From assembly GCA_032158295.1 (NCBI GenBank), contig CM063254.1:7792614-7856613 (forward strand): a stretch of DNA of 64,000 nt, written 5' to 3'. Shown one piece after another: positions 12,801 to 23,100 of this stretch (positions within the stretch are counted from its first letter, which is position 1; every line of letters starts with the position of its first letter). This DNA is from Pycnopodia helianthoides. Taxonomy: Eukaryota > Echinodermata > Asteroidea > Forcipulatida > Asteriidae. The notes below the pieces were generated by a model. It did not search any database, was not told where the DNA came from, and saw only the letters and a list, made by a program, of their open reading frames with translations. The translations under genes and the position numbers were made by a program.

Positions 12801-13487
12801 ACCCAAACTGTTGGACCCTGATTATGGCTGGGTGCCTGATCCCTTGTAAAGCACGATCAGTTTACAAGTGCAGTCCTCTGTCCAACAGAATGAACAACAT
12901 CAAATTTAAAAACAGTAACTCAACACCCAAACTGTTGGACTCTGAATCTCTGATTATGGCTGCATTCCTGATCCCATTTAAAGTATGATCAGTTTACAAG
13001 TGCAGTCCCTCAGTCCAACAGAATTCAAAAACAAAATTAAACAACGGTAACTCAACACCCAAACTGTTGGACCCAGATTATGGTGGTGGTATGCCTGATC
13101 CCGTATGAAGCATGATTAGCTTACTAATACAGCCCTCAGTCAAACATGCAGTTGTATTTTGAAGGGAAAGAGTTAACTAGGGTTGGTAGAAAATACCGAC
13201 TTTAAGTGTGATACAAAGATTTCTTTCTTAATCCCCCATCGAGCCCCGTCTGACTTGGCAAGAACATGTCATGATTTTTAATTCCAGATTTAAAGATACC
13301 TTGTAAAAGAAAAACATTATTTGTGATTCATATTTTATCTTTTTCATACTCCCCCCATTTCTCTCTGCTCTGCAGATTCACCCAGAATCTGTCCGTGTTC
13401 CGTCGTGACGTCAACGATTCGCTGAAGACCTCAACGGGTTCCTCCTCTTTAGTTTCATCTCTGAATAGCGCGGACATGATGAGCTAG
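861..13487 (+). CDS. XPO7: Exportin-7, C-terminal ~568 residues (5' exons outside window)
   Basis: XPO7 (RanBP16) is a Ran-dependent importin-beta-family nuclear transport receptor built of HEAT repeats. Thirteen exons: 861-996, 2021-2094, 2660-2804, 3975-4202, 5263-5351, 6239-6429, 7229-7283, 8221-8380, 9289-9427, 10624-10775, 11880-11978, 12608-12735 and 13376-13487 (stop TAG at 13485). Every exon phase joins without a frameshift. Stretches such as [55 protein letters not shown] and [19 protein letters not shown], ending in NSADMMS, closely match the recalled vertebrate protein. The family is about 1,087 residues, so this is roughly the second half. The first exon starts on the third base of a codon, so earlier exons lie left of the window. 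Two introns (5352-6238 and 7284-8220) look U12-type. Vertebrates also have the paralogue RANBP17; a single invertebrate orthologue is assumed. Confidence 0.95.
1276..1493. mobile_element. MITE with GACGTCA near its end
   Basis: Inverted ends TTCAATAGACCGTAT and ATACGGTCTAT, with TGACGTCA at 1297-1304. It is distantly like 40888-41053. Confidence 0.6.
1500..1823 (+). pseudogene. 3' end of a non-LTR retrotransposon (LINE), 5'-truncated
   Basis: A short open frame includes [15 protein letters not shown] and [11 protein letters not shown], a C-terminal signature common in CR1/L2-like reverse transcriptase ORFs, then a stop at 1752 and an A-rich AATAAATAAATAAA tail. Only the last roughly 80 residues are left. 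Inactive. Confidence 0.7.
2118..2400 (+). repeat. SINE-B copy (tRNA-Leu/Ser-like head)
   Basis: GTTGCCAAGCGGTCTAGCGC and GTGGGTTCGAGTCCCGGTTG, followed by a CTTGGACAACAAGACAGTTA core. Confidence 0.75.
2842..3000. mobile_element. Partial, inverted copy of the TGACGTCA MITE
   Basis: Contains ATGACGTCAATTGAGTAGGG, CTAGAGGTCAAAAGAAGG and ACCTCTAAGATGGCGG in the reverse order and orientation relative to 40888-41053. One terminus is lost. Confidence 0.65.
3478..3830 (+). repeat. SINE-B copy, near full length
   Basis: GTCGTGGCCGAGCGGTTAAG, GTGTGGGTTCGAGTCCCGGT, a CTGAGCGAGACACT core and the GCACTTTGAGATGCCCTTCG end, then a TTA microsatellite. The core recalls V-SINEs of fish (by recollection). Confidence 0.8.
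4240..4430. mobile_element. Palindromic MITE, ACTAGTCCTAAGTTAGGA family
   Basis: Nearly full-length inverted repeat with GGGGTTGATGTCACAAAAC and TTTGTGAAATCGACCCC ends, rich in GGACTAGTCCTA. A second copy is at 12329-12490. Confidence 0.85.
4445..4600 (+). repeat. SINE-A copy (tRNA-derived)
   Basis: GATAGCTCAGTTGGTAGAG (A-box) and a degenerate GGTTGCAGGTTAAAGTCC (B-box). Confidence 0.75.
4815..4935 (+). repeat. SINE-A copy
   Basis: GATAGCCCAGTTGGTAGAG, GCAGGATCAAGTCTCGCTC and a TTTGTATAACCC tail. Confidence 0.75.
5352..6238 (+). other. U12-type GT-AG intron of XPO7
   Basis: The donor reads GTATCCTTCAC directly after the exon, matching the U12 donor consensus RTATCCTT. Near the 3' end CCCTTAAC resembles the U12 branch-point TTCCTTAAC, with its A about 14 bases before the final CAG. 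There is no long polypyrimidine tract. Splicing here restores an Ile codon (AT|C) in the conserved DW-I-YP stretch of exportin-7. Confidence 0.8.
5950..6050 (-). repeat. SINE-B 3' end fragment, reverse orientation
   Basis: An AATAATAATAATAATA run then TTCTTATAAAGCGCTTTATC. A further worn end lies near 5455-5530. Confidence 0.6.
6612..6740 (+). repeat. SINE-A copy, best preserved tRNA-like head
   Basis: TAGCTCAGTTGGTAGAGC and GTTGGTTCAAATCCCGC flank a GTTAATC loop; the TTTTTCTTTGTTCAACCC tail is typical. There is no CCA end or tRNA-gene terminator, so it is a SINE rather than a tRNA gene. Confidence 0.8.
7284..8220 (+). other. U12-type intron of XPO7 with AT-AA ends
   Basis: The upstream exon ends ATGAA and the intron begins ATATCCTTTT, the U12 AT-type donor. 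A near-perfect U12 branch point TTCCTTGAC lies at 8198-8206, 15 bases before 8220. The only join that keeps the conserved K-LKG frame is AA|G across 7283 and 8221, so the intron ends in AA rather than AC or AG. Using the AC at 8212-8213 breaks frame. Using the AG at 8210-8211 keeps frame but adds three residues and lies only 6 bases from the branch point. Confidence 0.7.
7391..7943. repeat. ~105-116-bp tandem repeat, five units, derived from a piggyBac MITE
   Basis: Units begin near 7391, 7496, 7608, 7724 and 7838. Most carry GCAGGCTGGCATAGTTTATC and CAGACAGTAGGAGGGTTG, the latter being the terminal sequence of the piggyBac MITE at 44809-45030. It lies within the AT-AA intron of XPO7. Confidence 0.8.
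8600..9228. mobile_element. MITE-like repeat with GGTGGATC ends, host of a nested MITE
   Basis: Begins AAAGGTGGATCAGACC and ends GGATCTCAATCCACCTTT. The interior repeats GGATC/GATCC words. The element at 8927-9177 interrupts it. Confidence 0.5.
8927..9177. mobile_element. Palindromic MITE, CCCAATTTCATGGCTCTGC family
   Basis: Inverted ends of about 28 bp (CCCAATTTCATGGCTCTGC then TTACCG), with CGCTTGCG-type palindromic words inside. A worn copy is recognisable around 490-730. Confidence 0.8.
9875..9975. repeat. ~110-bp interspersed repeat, GGCCAGCGGACC family, copy 1
   Basis: Shares TTTGGCCAGCGGACCACTG and GGGAGAACGCTGTC with copies at 38158-38270 and 43918-44036. Confidence 0.6.
9985..10300. 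repeat. Diverged TCTGCTTA-rich repeat
   Basis: Several TTTTCTGCTTAACA-like words and a right end CTTCATGAAACAGGGCCC resemble the 8927-9177 family; a diverged relative. Confidence 0.4.
10455..10530 (+). repeat. SINE-A fragment
   Basis: GAGGTCGCAGGTTCAAATCC and TTTTTCTTTGTTCAACCC. Confidence 0.65.
10855..11280. repeat. Degenerate GGGTA-rich repeat
   Basis: Loose repeats of GGGTAATGGG, CATTGGGTACATT and TTGGGCTCCA, with no constant period. In an XPO7 intron. Confidence 0.45.
11510..11735 (-). repeat. SINE-B 3' end, reverse orientation
   Basis: TTCTTATATAGCGCTCATAT and ATGGTTTACAAGGTGCTATG are complements of the SINE-B 3' half. Confidence 0.6.
12329..12490. mobile_element. Palindromic MITE, ACTAGTCCTAAGTTAGGA family
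   Basis: Ends GGGGTCGATTTCACAAAAC / TTTGTGAAATCGACCCC, perfect; same family as 4240-4430 with one internal unit fewer. It lies in an XPO7 intron. Confidence 0.87.
12770..13140. repeat. ~130-bp tandem repeat, three units
   Basis: Each unit has AACTCAACACCCAAACTGTT then CCTGATCCC and AGTTTACAAGTGCAGTCC. It lies in the last XPO7 intron. Confidence 0.8.
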
Positions 13488-13514
13488 CCAAAGACCAACC
13501 CCAAGGTTTTGTAG

Positions 13515-13520
13515 AATAAA
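13515..13520 (+). promoter_or_regulatory. Possible XPO7 poly(A) signal
   Basis: AATAAA 28 bases after the XPO7 stop codon. It is very close to the stop, so a more distal signal may be used instead. Confidence 0.3.
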
Positions 13521-14084
13521 CTGTACAAAATGATAAAATAGTGGTGTTTTTTTGTTTTTTTTGCTACACAACCACGAGACTGTGATAAAACGACTTTCGT
13601 ACGATCACAGAACGTAAACTCAAATCTGGACGGTGTGGAGATTCTTTTGAAGAAAATCAAAAAAATTACAATCAAGTGTAAGAGTCGCTTTGAGACAAGT
13701 ATCTTAATTCAGGCAACTTGTGTGTCAAAAACAAACTGTTTACTTTCATATTGTTAATCATTTTTGACAAAACATGGCTGCCCAAACTCATCTTTCTTGT
13801 GTTTTTGACTGTGCAGCTCTACGGTCACTTTTGATCCAGTGGAAGAACAGAAATTTCCACCTTCTCAAATCATTCACTGAAAATAATGTACCTTATCAAT
13901 CGGATTCAAAGTAATTTTGAATTTTTGTTTGTTTAGAGTTGGTAAGTAGTGGAGGGAAATTGATTCAGAAAGACGTTTTTTTTTAGTTTAAAAGCTGCCG
14001 CCTGGACAAATGCTCATTTTTTATTGTTCTGATTATTTGAAGTGTCACACAGGGTAGAACGCTTGTTACACTTGCAAAAAGTAG

Positions 14085-14260
14085 TTTTATGGCCTGGCGT
14101 TTTGACCTTGGCAGAGTCTTTCCCGAAGGCTAAATGGCAACACAACGCACATACACAGGTAAGCTGCTGCGCTGTTATTACACCAGTATATACCTGGTTT
14201 TGTTGCCCGTTTAGCCTTCGAGAAAGACTCTGCTAGGGTCGAAATGTCTGGCCATTAACT
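14085..14260. repeat. Imperfect inverted-repeat element (GAAAGACTCTGC family)
   Basis: TGGCCTGGCGTTTTGACC...GAGTCTTTCCCGAAGG on the left mirrors CCTTCGAGAAAGACTCTGC...GTCGAAATGTCTGGCCA on the right, about 70 bp apart. Confidence 0.7.
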
Positions 14261-14884
14261 ATTTTTTTGGCCTTATGCCATAGGTCTTTTTTCGTTGGTA
14301 AGCAGCTTGCAACAGCTATTTCTATTTTCTAAAATAACACTTATACAAATTTTCAAGTGTTCAGTCAAGTGTGTTTTTTTTCGCTTCATGGCCGAAAAGC
14401 AGATGTCTAGACAATTCTGGTTCCTACAAAGCCAAGATTTCGGTTGAAATTTTTAGGGTCACTGAAGGCATAGGCCCCTTTTGGAAACCATCGGTAGTTT
14501 TGAAGTTGTGTACTTTCGGTACAGGGCTTTCTGGAGCCTAACCCGGAGCCAAAGCCTAAGTTGTTGTTTCACAAAAAGCCATAGCCACCATAGGAGACTG
14601 TTGCGACACTAGAGGGCAGCAGATACGCAAACTTTTTTTTTTGTGCTGACAAATGATACTACAAACAAGAGACCCCCCCCCCCCAGTAAATATTGTGGCA
14701 TTTAGCGTCGGTCTTTGCTGTGTTTTCTTTGCAAGGCTCAACTGAGGAATTTATGTTGTCATTCTTACAATTCGTAACCAATTCTTAAAAAAAAACTAAT
14801 TGCGCAAGAAAACCCTTCAAACTGTCTGATTTGGGGAGTTTTTAGATTCATCAAGGCAGTATTGTCTTGGAGTCCTCATTCCTC

Positions 14885-15378
14885 AATGATTTGGATGATT
14901 TTGGAGGATTGAGGCACAGTTGAAAATCACCTACCTGACGGGGATCATGCGCTACCCGTATTGGTTGAGTTTGGAAGATTGAGGCAGTAGGCATCCTGCA
15001 CAAACTCAAATTGGTTGAGTTTGGACGGTTGAGGCAGTAGGCATCCAGCACAAGTTAATATCGGTTGATTTTGGAGGATTGAGGCAGTAGGCGTTAAACA
15101 ACTCATAGTTTGTTGATTTTGGAGGATTGAGGCAGTAGGCGTTAAACAACTCATAGTTTGTTGATTTTGGAGGATTGAGGCAGTAGGGATCCTACACAAG
15201 TTCATATCGGTTGAATTTGGAGGATTGAGGCAGTAGGCGTCCTACGTAACTCATATCAGTTGATTTTGGGGGATTGAGGCAGTAGGCATTCTACGTAACT
15301 CATATCGGTTGATTTTGGAGGATTGAGGCAGTAGGCATCCTACGTAACTCATATCAGTTGATTTTGGAGGATTGAGGC
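14885..15378. repeat. ~50-bp minisatellite, about nine to ten units
   Basis: Repeated TTGATTTTGGAGGATTGAGG followed by CAGTAGGC and a variable ACTCATATC-type end; adjacent inner units are nearly identical. Confidence 0.88.
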
Positions 15379-16226
15379 TGTTTCCAGCTGGGGGTGTCTT
15401 GGCAGTTTAGAGTCTTAATCATCAATACTTCCAGCTATTCTGTCCATTGTTTGTCAGTGCTGACTACTTGTGTGCTTGTTTTGTCATTGGGAGATCGCTT
15501 AATTTCTTGGCATATTTTTCTTTATTAATAAGTTCACTCTAAAACCAAAGTAGTGAAAGATCTCTTTTTTTTCTCTCAACTTTTTTGTAATGTGCCAAGC
15601 TATGTACTTTTTACAGTTTATCAAATCATTTTCTTGTGTTTTTCACATTATGCTCATTCGGTATAGTTTTGTACTGGTATTTACATCAAGAATGATGTTT
15701 CACTGAAATTGTGAATATGGAATTATTAAATCAAATTGATATTGTAAAGATATGGTCGGCTAAAATATCGACAAATTGCCCCCCCCCCCTTCGAAAATGA
15801 TTGCAGAGTGACGTTCAAGTATTTTCGAAATGTGCTTGTGTAGTATCATAAAATAACTGATAGCATACTAGGCTGTGGAACTTTTTATTGCTTTGTCTGG
15901 CTCTCCGAAACCACAATAACAACGACGGTTGAATTTTCATTGCATCCAAATGGGACCACACTAGCAGCCCTTCAAGCCTCTCTATGATTTCATAATTTAA
16001 TGCGCAATGATTTTGAATGGAAGATCTAATGATACCAGAGTCTTGTATGGCACACAGATCTCCCAGAGGTACTCAAGATGCCGGAACAAAAAGAAACATT
16101 TTTTAAGACAGGTTTTTGAAGTTTTTTGAATTATGAGATCGATTCCTGTAGCACCTTTTAAGGGTTTACGATTTATGACGATGTAGAGACCAAACTAAGA
16201 CTAATAAGTCCCCCCTTCCCCTGTAA

Positions 16227-16283
16227 GTGTTCTTCTCCTGAAGACGATTGGAGCATACTGATCGAAACGTCGAGTTGTTACAC
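16227..16283 (+). ncRNA. Hammerhead-ribozyme-like motif (possible Penelope-like element remnant)
   Basis: CTGAAGA (16238-16244) and GAAACGTC (16264-16271) are arranged as in a hammerhead core with an ACGT stem III. Flanking sequence can form stem I: CTC/GAG, then an internal loop, then GTGT (16227-16230) with ACAC (16280-16283). Stem II would be GAT/ATC plus a wobble pair, but one extra C separates it from the core compared with the canonical fold, so activity is doubtful. Confidence 0.35.
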
Positions 16284-17814
16284 CACAGAGTCTTTTCAGA
16301 ACCACCAAAACTCATCGAGAGATTATTGCCATGTACGCAAACCTTACTACCGGTAGATTGTAACCCACCATGCAAAAGTTTCAAATCCTACTTAAATTTA
16401 GTTGGCTCTTCTGTTTTCAAGAAAATTTTCCAAGGATGACATCATAGGTCACCCATTAAGTCTTTTGATGTAAGCCAGTTTCCTTAAACAAAACCTTTTT
16501 TTTTTCTTCTTCAAAATTTAGTAATGTGGAGGTTTTTCTTGCACCCCAAATCTCCTCCTGAAAGGGTCGTTGAGTGACACTCAGGAACAATGGCTTTTTT
16601 ACAAATTATGGGCTCTGATCTTGTTAAAGGGGCATATTGCCTTCAACTCTCTCAACATTTTGCCGGTTATTTGCTCCTTATCCTTTTTTAAGAGTTGTTC
16701 TTGCACTAAAATACCTACAGTGTGTTGTATTTAGTAAACAGTGATTGAACAAACATAAATTTGCCTCTGGGAAATACAACCAGTGGAACATCACGTCCGC
16801 CATTTTTGTGGAGTCAAAAATTTGGTTCTACAAAATAGGGGACTGTGTTCTGTCATGAACTTACACAAAAACCACACCATTTCAGGGGATGTTTATGTGA
16901 ATCATTATATTCTACTTTTTAAATATCCTTCCAACCATATTCATTTCATAACAAATGCTTTTTATAGCCTAAAGCACCCAATCCGAAGGCAATGGCCCCT
17001 TTAAAGTAACCTCTAGTCCAGTTTAAATTCTGTGCTACAAACCCCTGTGGTTGGGTGTGTGATTTTTATATCGAGTTTGAAACTTGTTATCACAGGTTTG
17101 GAGGGGGGTAAAAAAAAGAAAGCAAATCAAAAGAAACAAAATAATTTTTTGTAAGAAGTATTTACCCAAATTATTGATATACCAAAATTATTGGGGAAAA
17201 AACCCAACAACTTTGTAATTAAATACAGGAATATGCTACAGGTAACAGGGAACTGCAACTCAGGCTCAATTTCTGATTTTTCATTCAGCCGTTCCACCAT
17301 ATTTACCCCCGCCCTCTGCATCTCAATTTAACCATCTCAAAGATGATATGATCATCTAAAACTTTTGTTGAAGGTCCAGATTGACGAATAAACCCCCCCC
17401 CCTTGAATTAATAATTATAAAATGTAATTAACGTAATTATCTTTAAAATTAAGAAGAGCAATTTTGAAAATGCATGCTATGTAAATATTGTAAAGAGTTT
17501 ATTTGTTTTGGATGGAGGATGCGTCACTTTGCAAATAAAATGCAGATTATTTTTTTGTAAGTATTTTTAGGTTTGAGGTCAGCGTAAGTTTACTCCAAAA
17601 TAAGTTACAAACAACCGTTATTTTTCATCGTGGGAATTTGTTCAGTCATCATGTTAACATTTTCAGATCTTTGTGTTTGTTTGTGTTTTTGGTCGAAAAT
17701 GAGGACCTAGTGCAGAATGGTATAACTTTCTGAAACCCCTAACAGTCCTTCTGCCCCTTTGCCTGATTTTGATGGATTCGATTACCGCTCAATCTACGAT
17801 CCCGGCCAAATCTT

Positions 17815-17952
17815 GCTGGGCCTCCATCCCCCTGGTCCCCATCCCCCCTGGTCCCCCATCCCCCCTGGTCCCCCATCCCCCTGGGCCCCCATCCCCCTGG
17901 GCCCCCATCCCCCTGGGCCCCCACCCCCCTGGGCCCCAATCCCCCTGGTCCA
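17815..17952. repeat. C-rich minisatellite
   Basis: Tandem CCCCATCCCCCTGG(G/T)CC units. The open frames here (Pro/Gly-rich) are a by-product of the repeat. Confidence 0.85.
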
Positions 17953-18104
17953 CTGGTCAATGTTGGCTGTCATTGTGCGGTCCTTTGCTCCAGCTCGAGG
18001 TAACACCACTGGCGGGGGAGCGGGGGGACAGGGAGGGTATGTTTAAGTGCCCCAACCACATTTTGGCCGGAATTGTAGAAAACCATATGCCTGTCATGAG
18101 ACCA

Positions 18105-18305
18105 ATCAGAGCTGCCAACTCTCCCTGATTCTGCAGAAAGTACCCTGAAAGTAAACCAATCTTTTCATGCTCTGATCAAAATTCGACAGTCTCCCCGAGT
18201 ATGGAAACTTTTTCCCTATTGTGTTGAATGTAACTCTAAATCTATCCCTACTTGTGAAAATAACCTGCCCGATTGCAAGATGCAAATGTATGGCAGCCCT
18301 GGACC
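18105..18305. repeat. MITE-like repeat, GAGCTGCCAACTCTCCCTGA family
   Basis: Starts CAGAGCTGCCAACTCTC and ends ATGGCAGCCCTGG, an imperfect terminal inverted repeat. Related to 41550-41695 and to the split copy in TRPM intron 4. Confidence 0.6.
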
Positions 18306-19334
18306 AATTTTGATTCAATCAAAGGAAATTGTTCTACAATCCCGGCCAAAATGCTCGGGCCATGCATGGGTCACGTGACAATAAACAAACCCTCCCCAGG
18401 TCCCCTGCTCCCCCGCTCAATGTTGTTTAACCCCAGCTGGAGCGCAGACTGCGCAATGAGAGCCAACATGGGACGGGGGCCGGGGAGTTGGGGGCCCAAC
18501 GAGATATGGCCGGGATTCTAGAGATGATAGATAGTGGCAGACTGACTGGGCGATTCCAACATTCTTGAAAATGTCCACATGCTCAGAATTATGCAAAAGA
18601 TGGAGAATTTACCTGTTGTCTACTGCCACCATACGATCATTATCTCTCATTGAATTGAATTTAGGTGTAGGTGCCTAGCTGTTATAATCGGGGGGGGGGG
18701 GGGGGTTACTACTCAACCAAATTTCACTTGAAGATAAAATTGTGGTCAACATAAAAAATCTACAAAAATTACAACTTTTGGAATAAGAAAATTCAAAACT
18801 CTGTTAAGGTTCAGTGCACTTGGACCTTAAACTTTTTACATGCGATGTTGGTTAAGCAACCCGAATTGTTCGAGTGGATTTAAAATATGCAAGATAAATT
18901 TCTAACGATCCAACCATGTTTTTCAGGAGTCTGTTTTTGTCTTTGATTAAAATTGAGGCCTTTTTTTGAAACCACAGCGATTGGCTTTGGATCCGGTTCA
19001 GTCTCTGTCGGTAATTTTGAAAACGTGTACTTTCCATATGGGGCTTTGAGCTTAAGCCAGAGCAAAAGCAAAAGCAAAAGCCAAAGCCTTGGTTTCAAGA
19101 AGTGCCCAGGTTACGTTGCAGTCTTGCGGTGTGTAAGCACGTTGCAGAACTTGACAAAGGTCTTTTCGTTTTTGTCAGTGGAGTTTTGGGGTACACTCGT
19201 ATCATACTAAATAATATTATAAACACAATTTTGGGGGAATAAATCATGAAATATAATAAAATAAACTGAATGACTGGTGTGTTTTCCTTTTTCAATGATA
19301 TTGTTAATAGTGTATATTTCTGGTAATGCAACCA

Positions 19335-19560
19335 AGGATGCCTCATAAGTGAACTTGATCACTGTGGCTTATTGCAAGCCTGAGGAAACCTGTAAGCAAG
19401 GATGCCTGCTATGTGAGCCAGAAATACTGGGGTTAACCCCCTACTCTTTCACAGTATATGTGTTCTGGGTTTTTTTTTGTGGACAAAAGGAATTATGGTA
19501 AAATTTCTTGCTCAAGGACACAAGTGCCACAACCAGGGATGCGTTTTTGCAGTCGTAACC
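19335..19560 (-). repeat. SINE-B variant, reverse orientation
   Basis: AACCAAGGATGCCTCATAAG and TTGCTCAAGGACACAAGTGC are complements of the 38535-38830 copy. Confidence 0.65.
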
Positions 19561-20190
19561 AATAACTGTTGCGGTTGACTTGGCCATTGGTTAATCACTG
19601 GGCAATGACCGAAACAGTTACTGGTTATACAGCCGTGAAAACACTCCCACGACTCAAACCCATAATGTTAAACTGTGCAAATGAAGAGATTAGTGGACAG
19701 TGGGTTATTATTCAATCAGGGAAGTCTGCACTTTTAAGGAAGGAGGGCGTCCAGTGGCTTCAATGTCTTAAAGTAATATGATGACAGATACTTAAAGAGT
19801 AGCAACATGGCTCCAAGTTGTGGCTTCACATAACCAGCTCACAATTGCCTCTCCCATTTTCCCCACTCGATAAAAGTAATTGAAGGGAACCAACCATTAG
19901 GAAAACAGCAGATAAAAAGAGCAGAGCCGAGTAGGCCTATCAGGGTTAACATGAACATGTACTTTGTTAAAATTGTTAGTTTATTTATAATTAAATGGTT
20001 TGGGGTTTCACAGGGGGTGGGGTGCTTCAATGTAACAAAAAGTAACCAGTTACTGCTGATGAATAATGCATTACCCCCAGTCGCATTAGTTTTCAATATT
20101 CATGAGGGAGGGAGGCTACTCTAATTAGTCTAGCTCTCTAGAGGGCGCTACGCCATGGGTTAATAACACTGGTACCCACGCACATGTAGA

Positions 20191-23100
20191 ATGAACGTAA
20201 ATCAAACAGTTGAAAACGTCCGCAAACCAGTTGATGATCCAGAAGAAAAAAATCGAAGCAAAAACGGAGCTCGGAACAAGGGAATCCAAAGATCTGATAT
20301 GATGGCAACCGCTATGGAACTTTTAGAAGCTGCTGCAAATGGCAATTTTACTGAGGTAAGTTGAAAAACGATGTCTTCAATAAGTCAAGAATATTCTGGG
20401 TGAAGTTTTTCTTATGAAAGTGATGTGAATGTTGTGTTATCTACGATTTAATTCAGTCGTTCTCGTGGCGGCCATTTTTTTGGCAACCTAACCTAAAAAT
20501 GTACTGTCTGCACTAGCGCGGCGAGATGGGTGATGCCACGCTTCCCGGCTCATGTTGTACTATGTAGGCGTTTTTGCATGTGGAGGGATAGCCCAGGTTA
20601 GACTCCTCCGTTGCATACAACGCGACGGAGGCCAGGGCTATATAAAGGTCCTGTACCATTGCAACATGTTTTATAAATATTGTTATATTTATATATTTTA
20701 TACCTGAATCTAGCCTAGACCCAGTAACTGGGGCGCTGTATTCCTTTTTCGAAATTTTGACATTATCTGTCATACTAGCGCCCCAGCGAAAGCTGCCCAT
20801 AATCTGAGGAAGTGCAACATTTTCATAAAAAATCATAGATGTCACACCAAAAATGCCCCAAAATGATGGAAATACCCAACGAATTACCTTCAAAACTGCC
20901 AACTGGCCTCTCCATATGTTTAAGATGTAACACCAGGCATGAAATTGTACTCACGGAAATTTGTCCGGCTAAAAAAGGATGATTTTTGAGACATTCCCGG
21001 TTTCCGTTGATCATGTCCAGCCATATTTTTTTATCTGACTTCTCGCAACGAGAAGTCAGATGCATTGTGGGTCCGGCTGTTTATGAAAACAGTTATGGTT
21101 TCGGGGAGTGAGGTCTGCGGGCGCCAGACCTCACTCCCCGAAACCAGGTTTTGAAAAAGGAGTACAGCGCCCCAGTTACTGGGTCTAGCCTAGACCCAGT
21201 AACTGGGGCGCTGTATTCCTTTTTCGAAATTTTGACATTATCTGTCATACTAGCGCCCCAGCGAAAGCTGCCCATAATCTGAGGAAGTGCAACATTTTCA
21301 TAAAAAATCAAAGATGTCACACCAAAAATGCCCCAAAATGACGGAAATACCCAACAAATTACCTTCAAAACTGCCAACTGGCCTCTCCATATGTTTAAGA
21401 TGTAACACCAGGCATGAAATTGTACTCGCGGAAATTTGTCCGGCTAAAAAATGATGATTTTTGAGACATTCCCGGTTTCCGTTGATCATGTCCAGCCATC
21501 GTTTTCATGAACAGCCCTGCGGGGGTCCTACTAAAAGCCGACAACACGCCGACAACAAGTCCAGAGTGCCGACAACACGCCGACAACAAGTTTCAGATAG
21601 CTTAATATATGTAATATTAACAAAAATGCAATGGCATAACTTCACGAAAAGTCCGAATTTTTAACCAGAAAAAAACACGAAAATACACGGAGTGTGGTCG
21701 GACGCCATCTTGGCCTAAAAACCGTGTTTCGACCATTCCATTATGATACCGGTAAGATGTATTTAGCGCTTACAAAACAACAGGGGGCGGGCGTCATCCC
21801 ACGGCTTATTATTGCTATTGGCATAATAATTACTAGGCCATCACTACATCCCCGGATGTGTTACCCCCGTATCATAATGGAAAGGAGGGTTACGAGTCAT
21901 GCAGTGCAAAAAAGTGGCGAAATAAAAATTTCGACTATTTTGGTCAGACTAGTCACCAGATTTACCAAATTTTTACCACTTTAAAAAAACATGACACACA
22001 TTCTAAAAACATGGATGTGATCATCAATGTGTCATGAATCCATTTGTATTACTCAAAACATCATTGAGAAAATATTTAAAGAAAAAAAGACAAAAACTTA
22101 CCAGAGACTGAGCGAAATTTTCATGATGCGTAGACAATCTCAGGTCCGGTTTTCGAACCTCGCGATTCGTGACCTAGCAACATCTCGACCAATCAGCGTA
22201 AGCAAACTCTTCGTTGAGCGCATTTTGTTGAGTTGCACAATCACAGGATATTTATGAGGAAAAATTTACAGATTGAGCGCGCATTCTGGAAAGCTGTTCC
22301 TGCAACTAATCAGCGCAAACTGCAAATCCGTTAAATACATTAACTGCGTGCACGCCTAAAAACCGTGTTTCGACCATTCCATTATGATACGGGTAAGATG
22401 TATTTAGCGCTTACAAAACAACAGAGGGCGGGCGTCATCCCACAGCTTATTATTGCTATTGGCATAATAATTACTAGGCCATTACTACACCCCCGGATGC
22501 GTTACCCCCGTATCATAATGGAATGGTCGAAACACGTTTTTTAGGCCAAGATGGCGTCCGACCACACTCCGTGTATTTTCGTGTTTTTTCTGGTTAAAAA
22601 TTCAGACTTTTCGTGAAGTTATGCCATTGCATTTTTTGTTAATATTACATAGTACATATATTTCTAATAAATCCTTGGTTTATTTGCTGTTTGTAAGGTA
22701 TTTGAAACTTGTTGTCGGCGTGTTGTCGGCACTCTGGACTTGTTGTCGGCGTTGTCAGCGTGTTGTCGGCTTTTAGTAGGACTGCAATTGACATCTCAGT
22801 TGTAGCTTTCTGTACTGACTCCTATGTGAATACTTGCATGCACAAGCGCCCAAATTTGTTATAGCAAGTTCGTCATGTTCGTTGATGCTTCAAAGTTCAA
22901 GCTCAGTTCAGTGTCATGAGTATTGGTGTCGATTCTTTACAATAATTAGAGTAATAACACCAAGCAAGTATGGTATCAACACATTCCCTTTGCAGTTTGT
23001 ATAACAAAATAATGTAGTATCGATACTAAACTAACGCTAATCGAATGTTTTGCTTCAGTTGATGAAAAAGTCGATCGGAGTTGCTATGCATTTCGCGCGT

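Larger units (their letters stand above)
13488..20190. other. Intergenic region between XPO7 and PUF60
   Basis: No exon of a recognisable gene was seen on either strand. The first few hundred bases are presumably XPO7 3' UTR. The rest holds the repeats listed separately, homopolymer runs (poly-C at 15780, poly-G at 18690) and a loose repeat shared by 14470-14580 and 18950-19100 (GGTACAGGGCTTTCTGGAGC-like, complemented). The PUF60 promoter has no clear TATA box. Confidence 0.6.

Noticed and set aside
17739..18128. Collagen-like Gly-Pro frames
   Set aside because: A translation artefact of the C-rich minisatellite.
20513..21377. Similar minus-strand frames of 129 and 94 residues
   Set aside because: They match each other only because the DNA block is duplicated; no known family.
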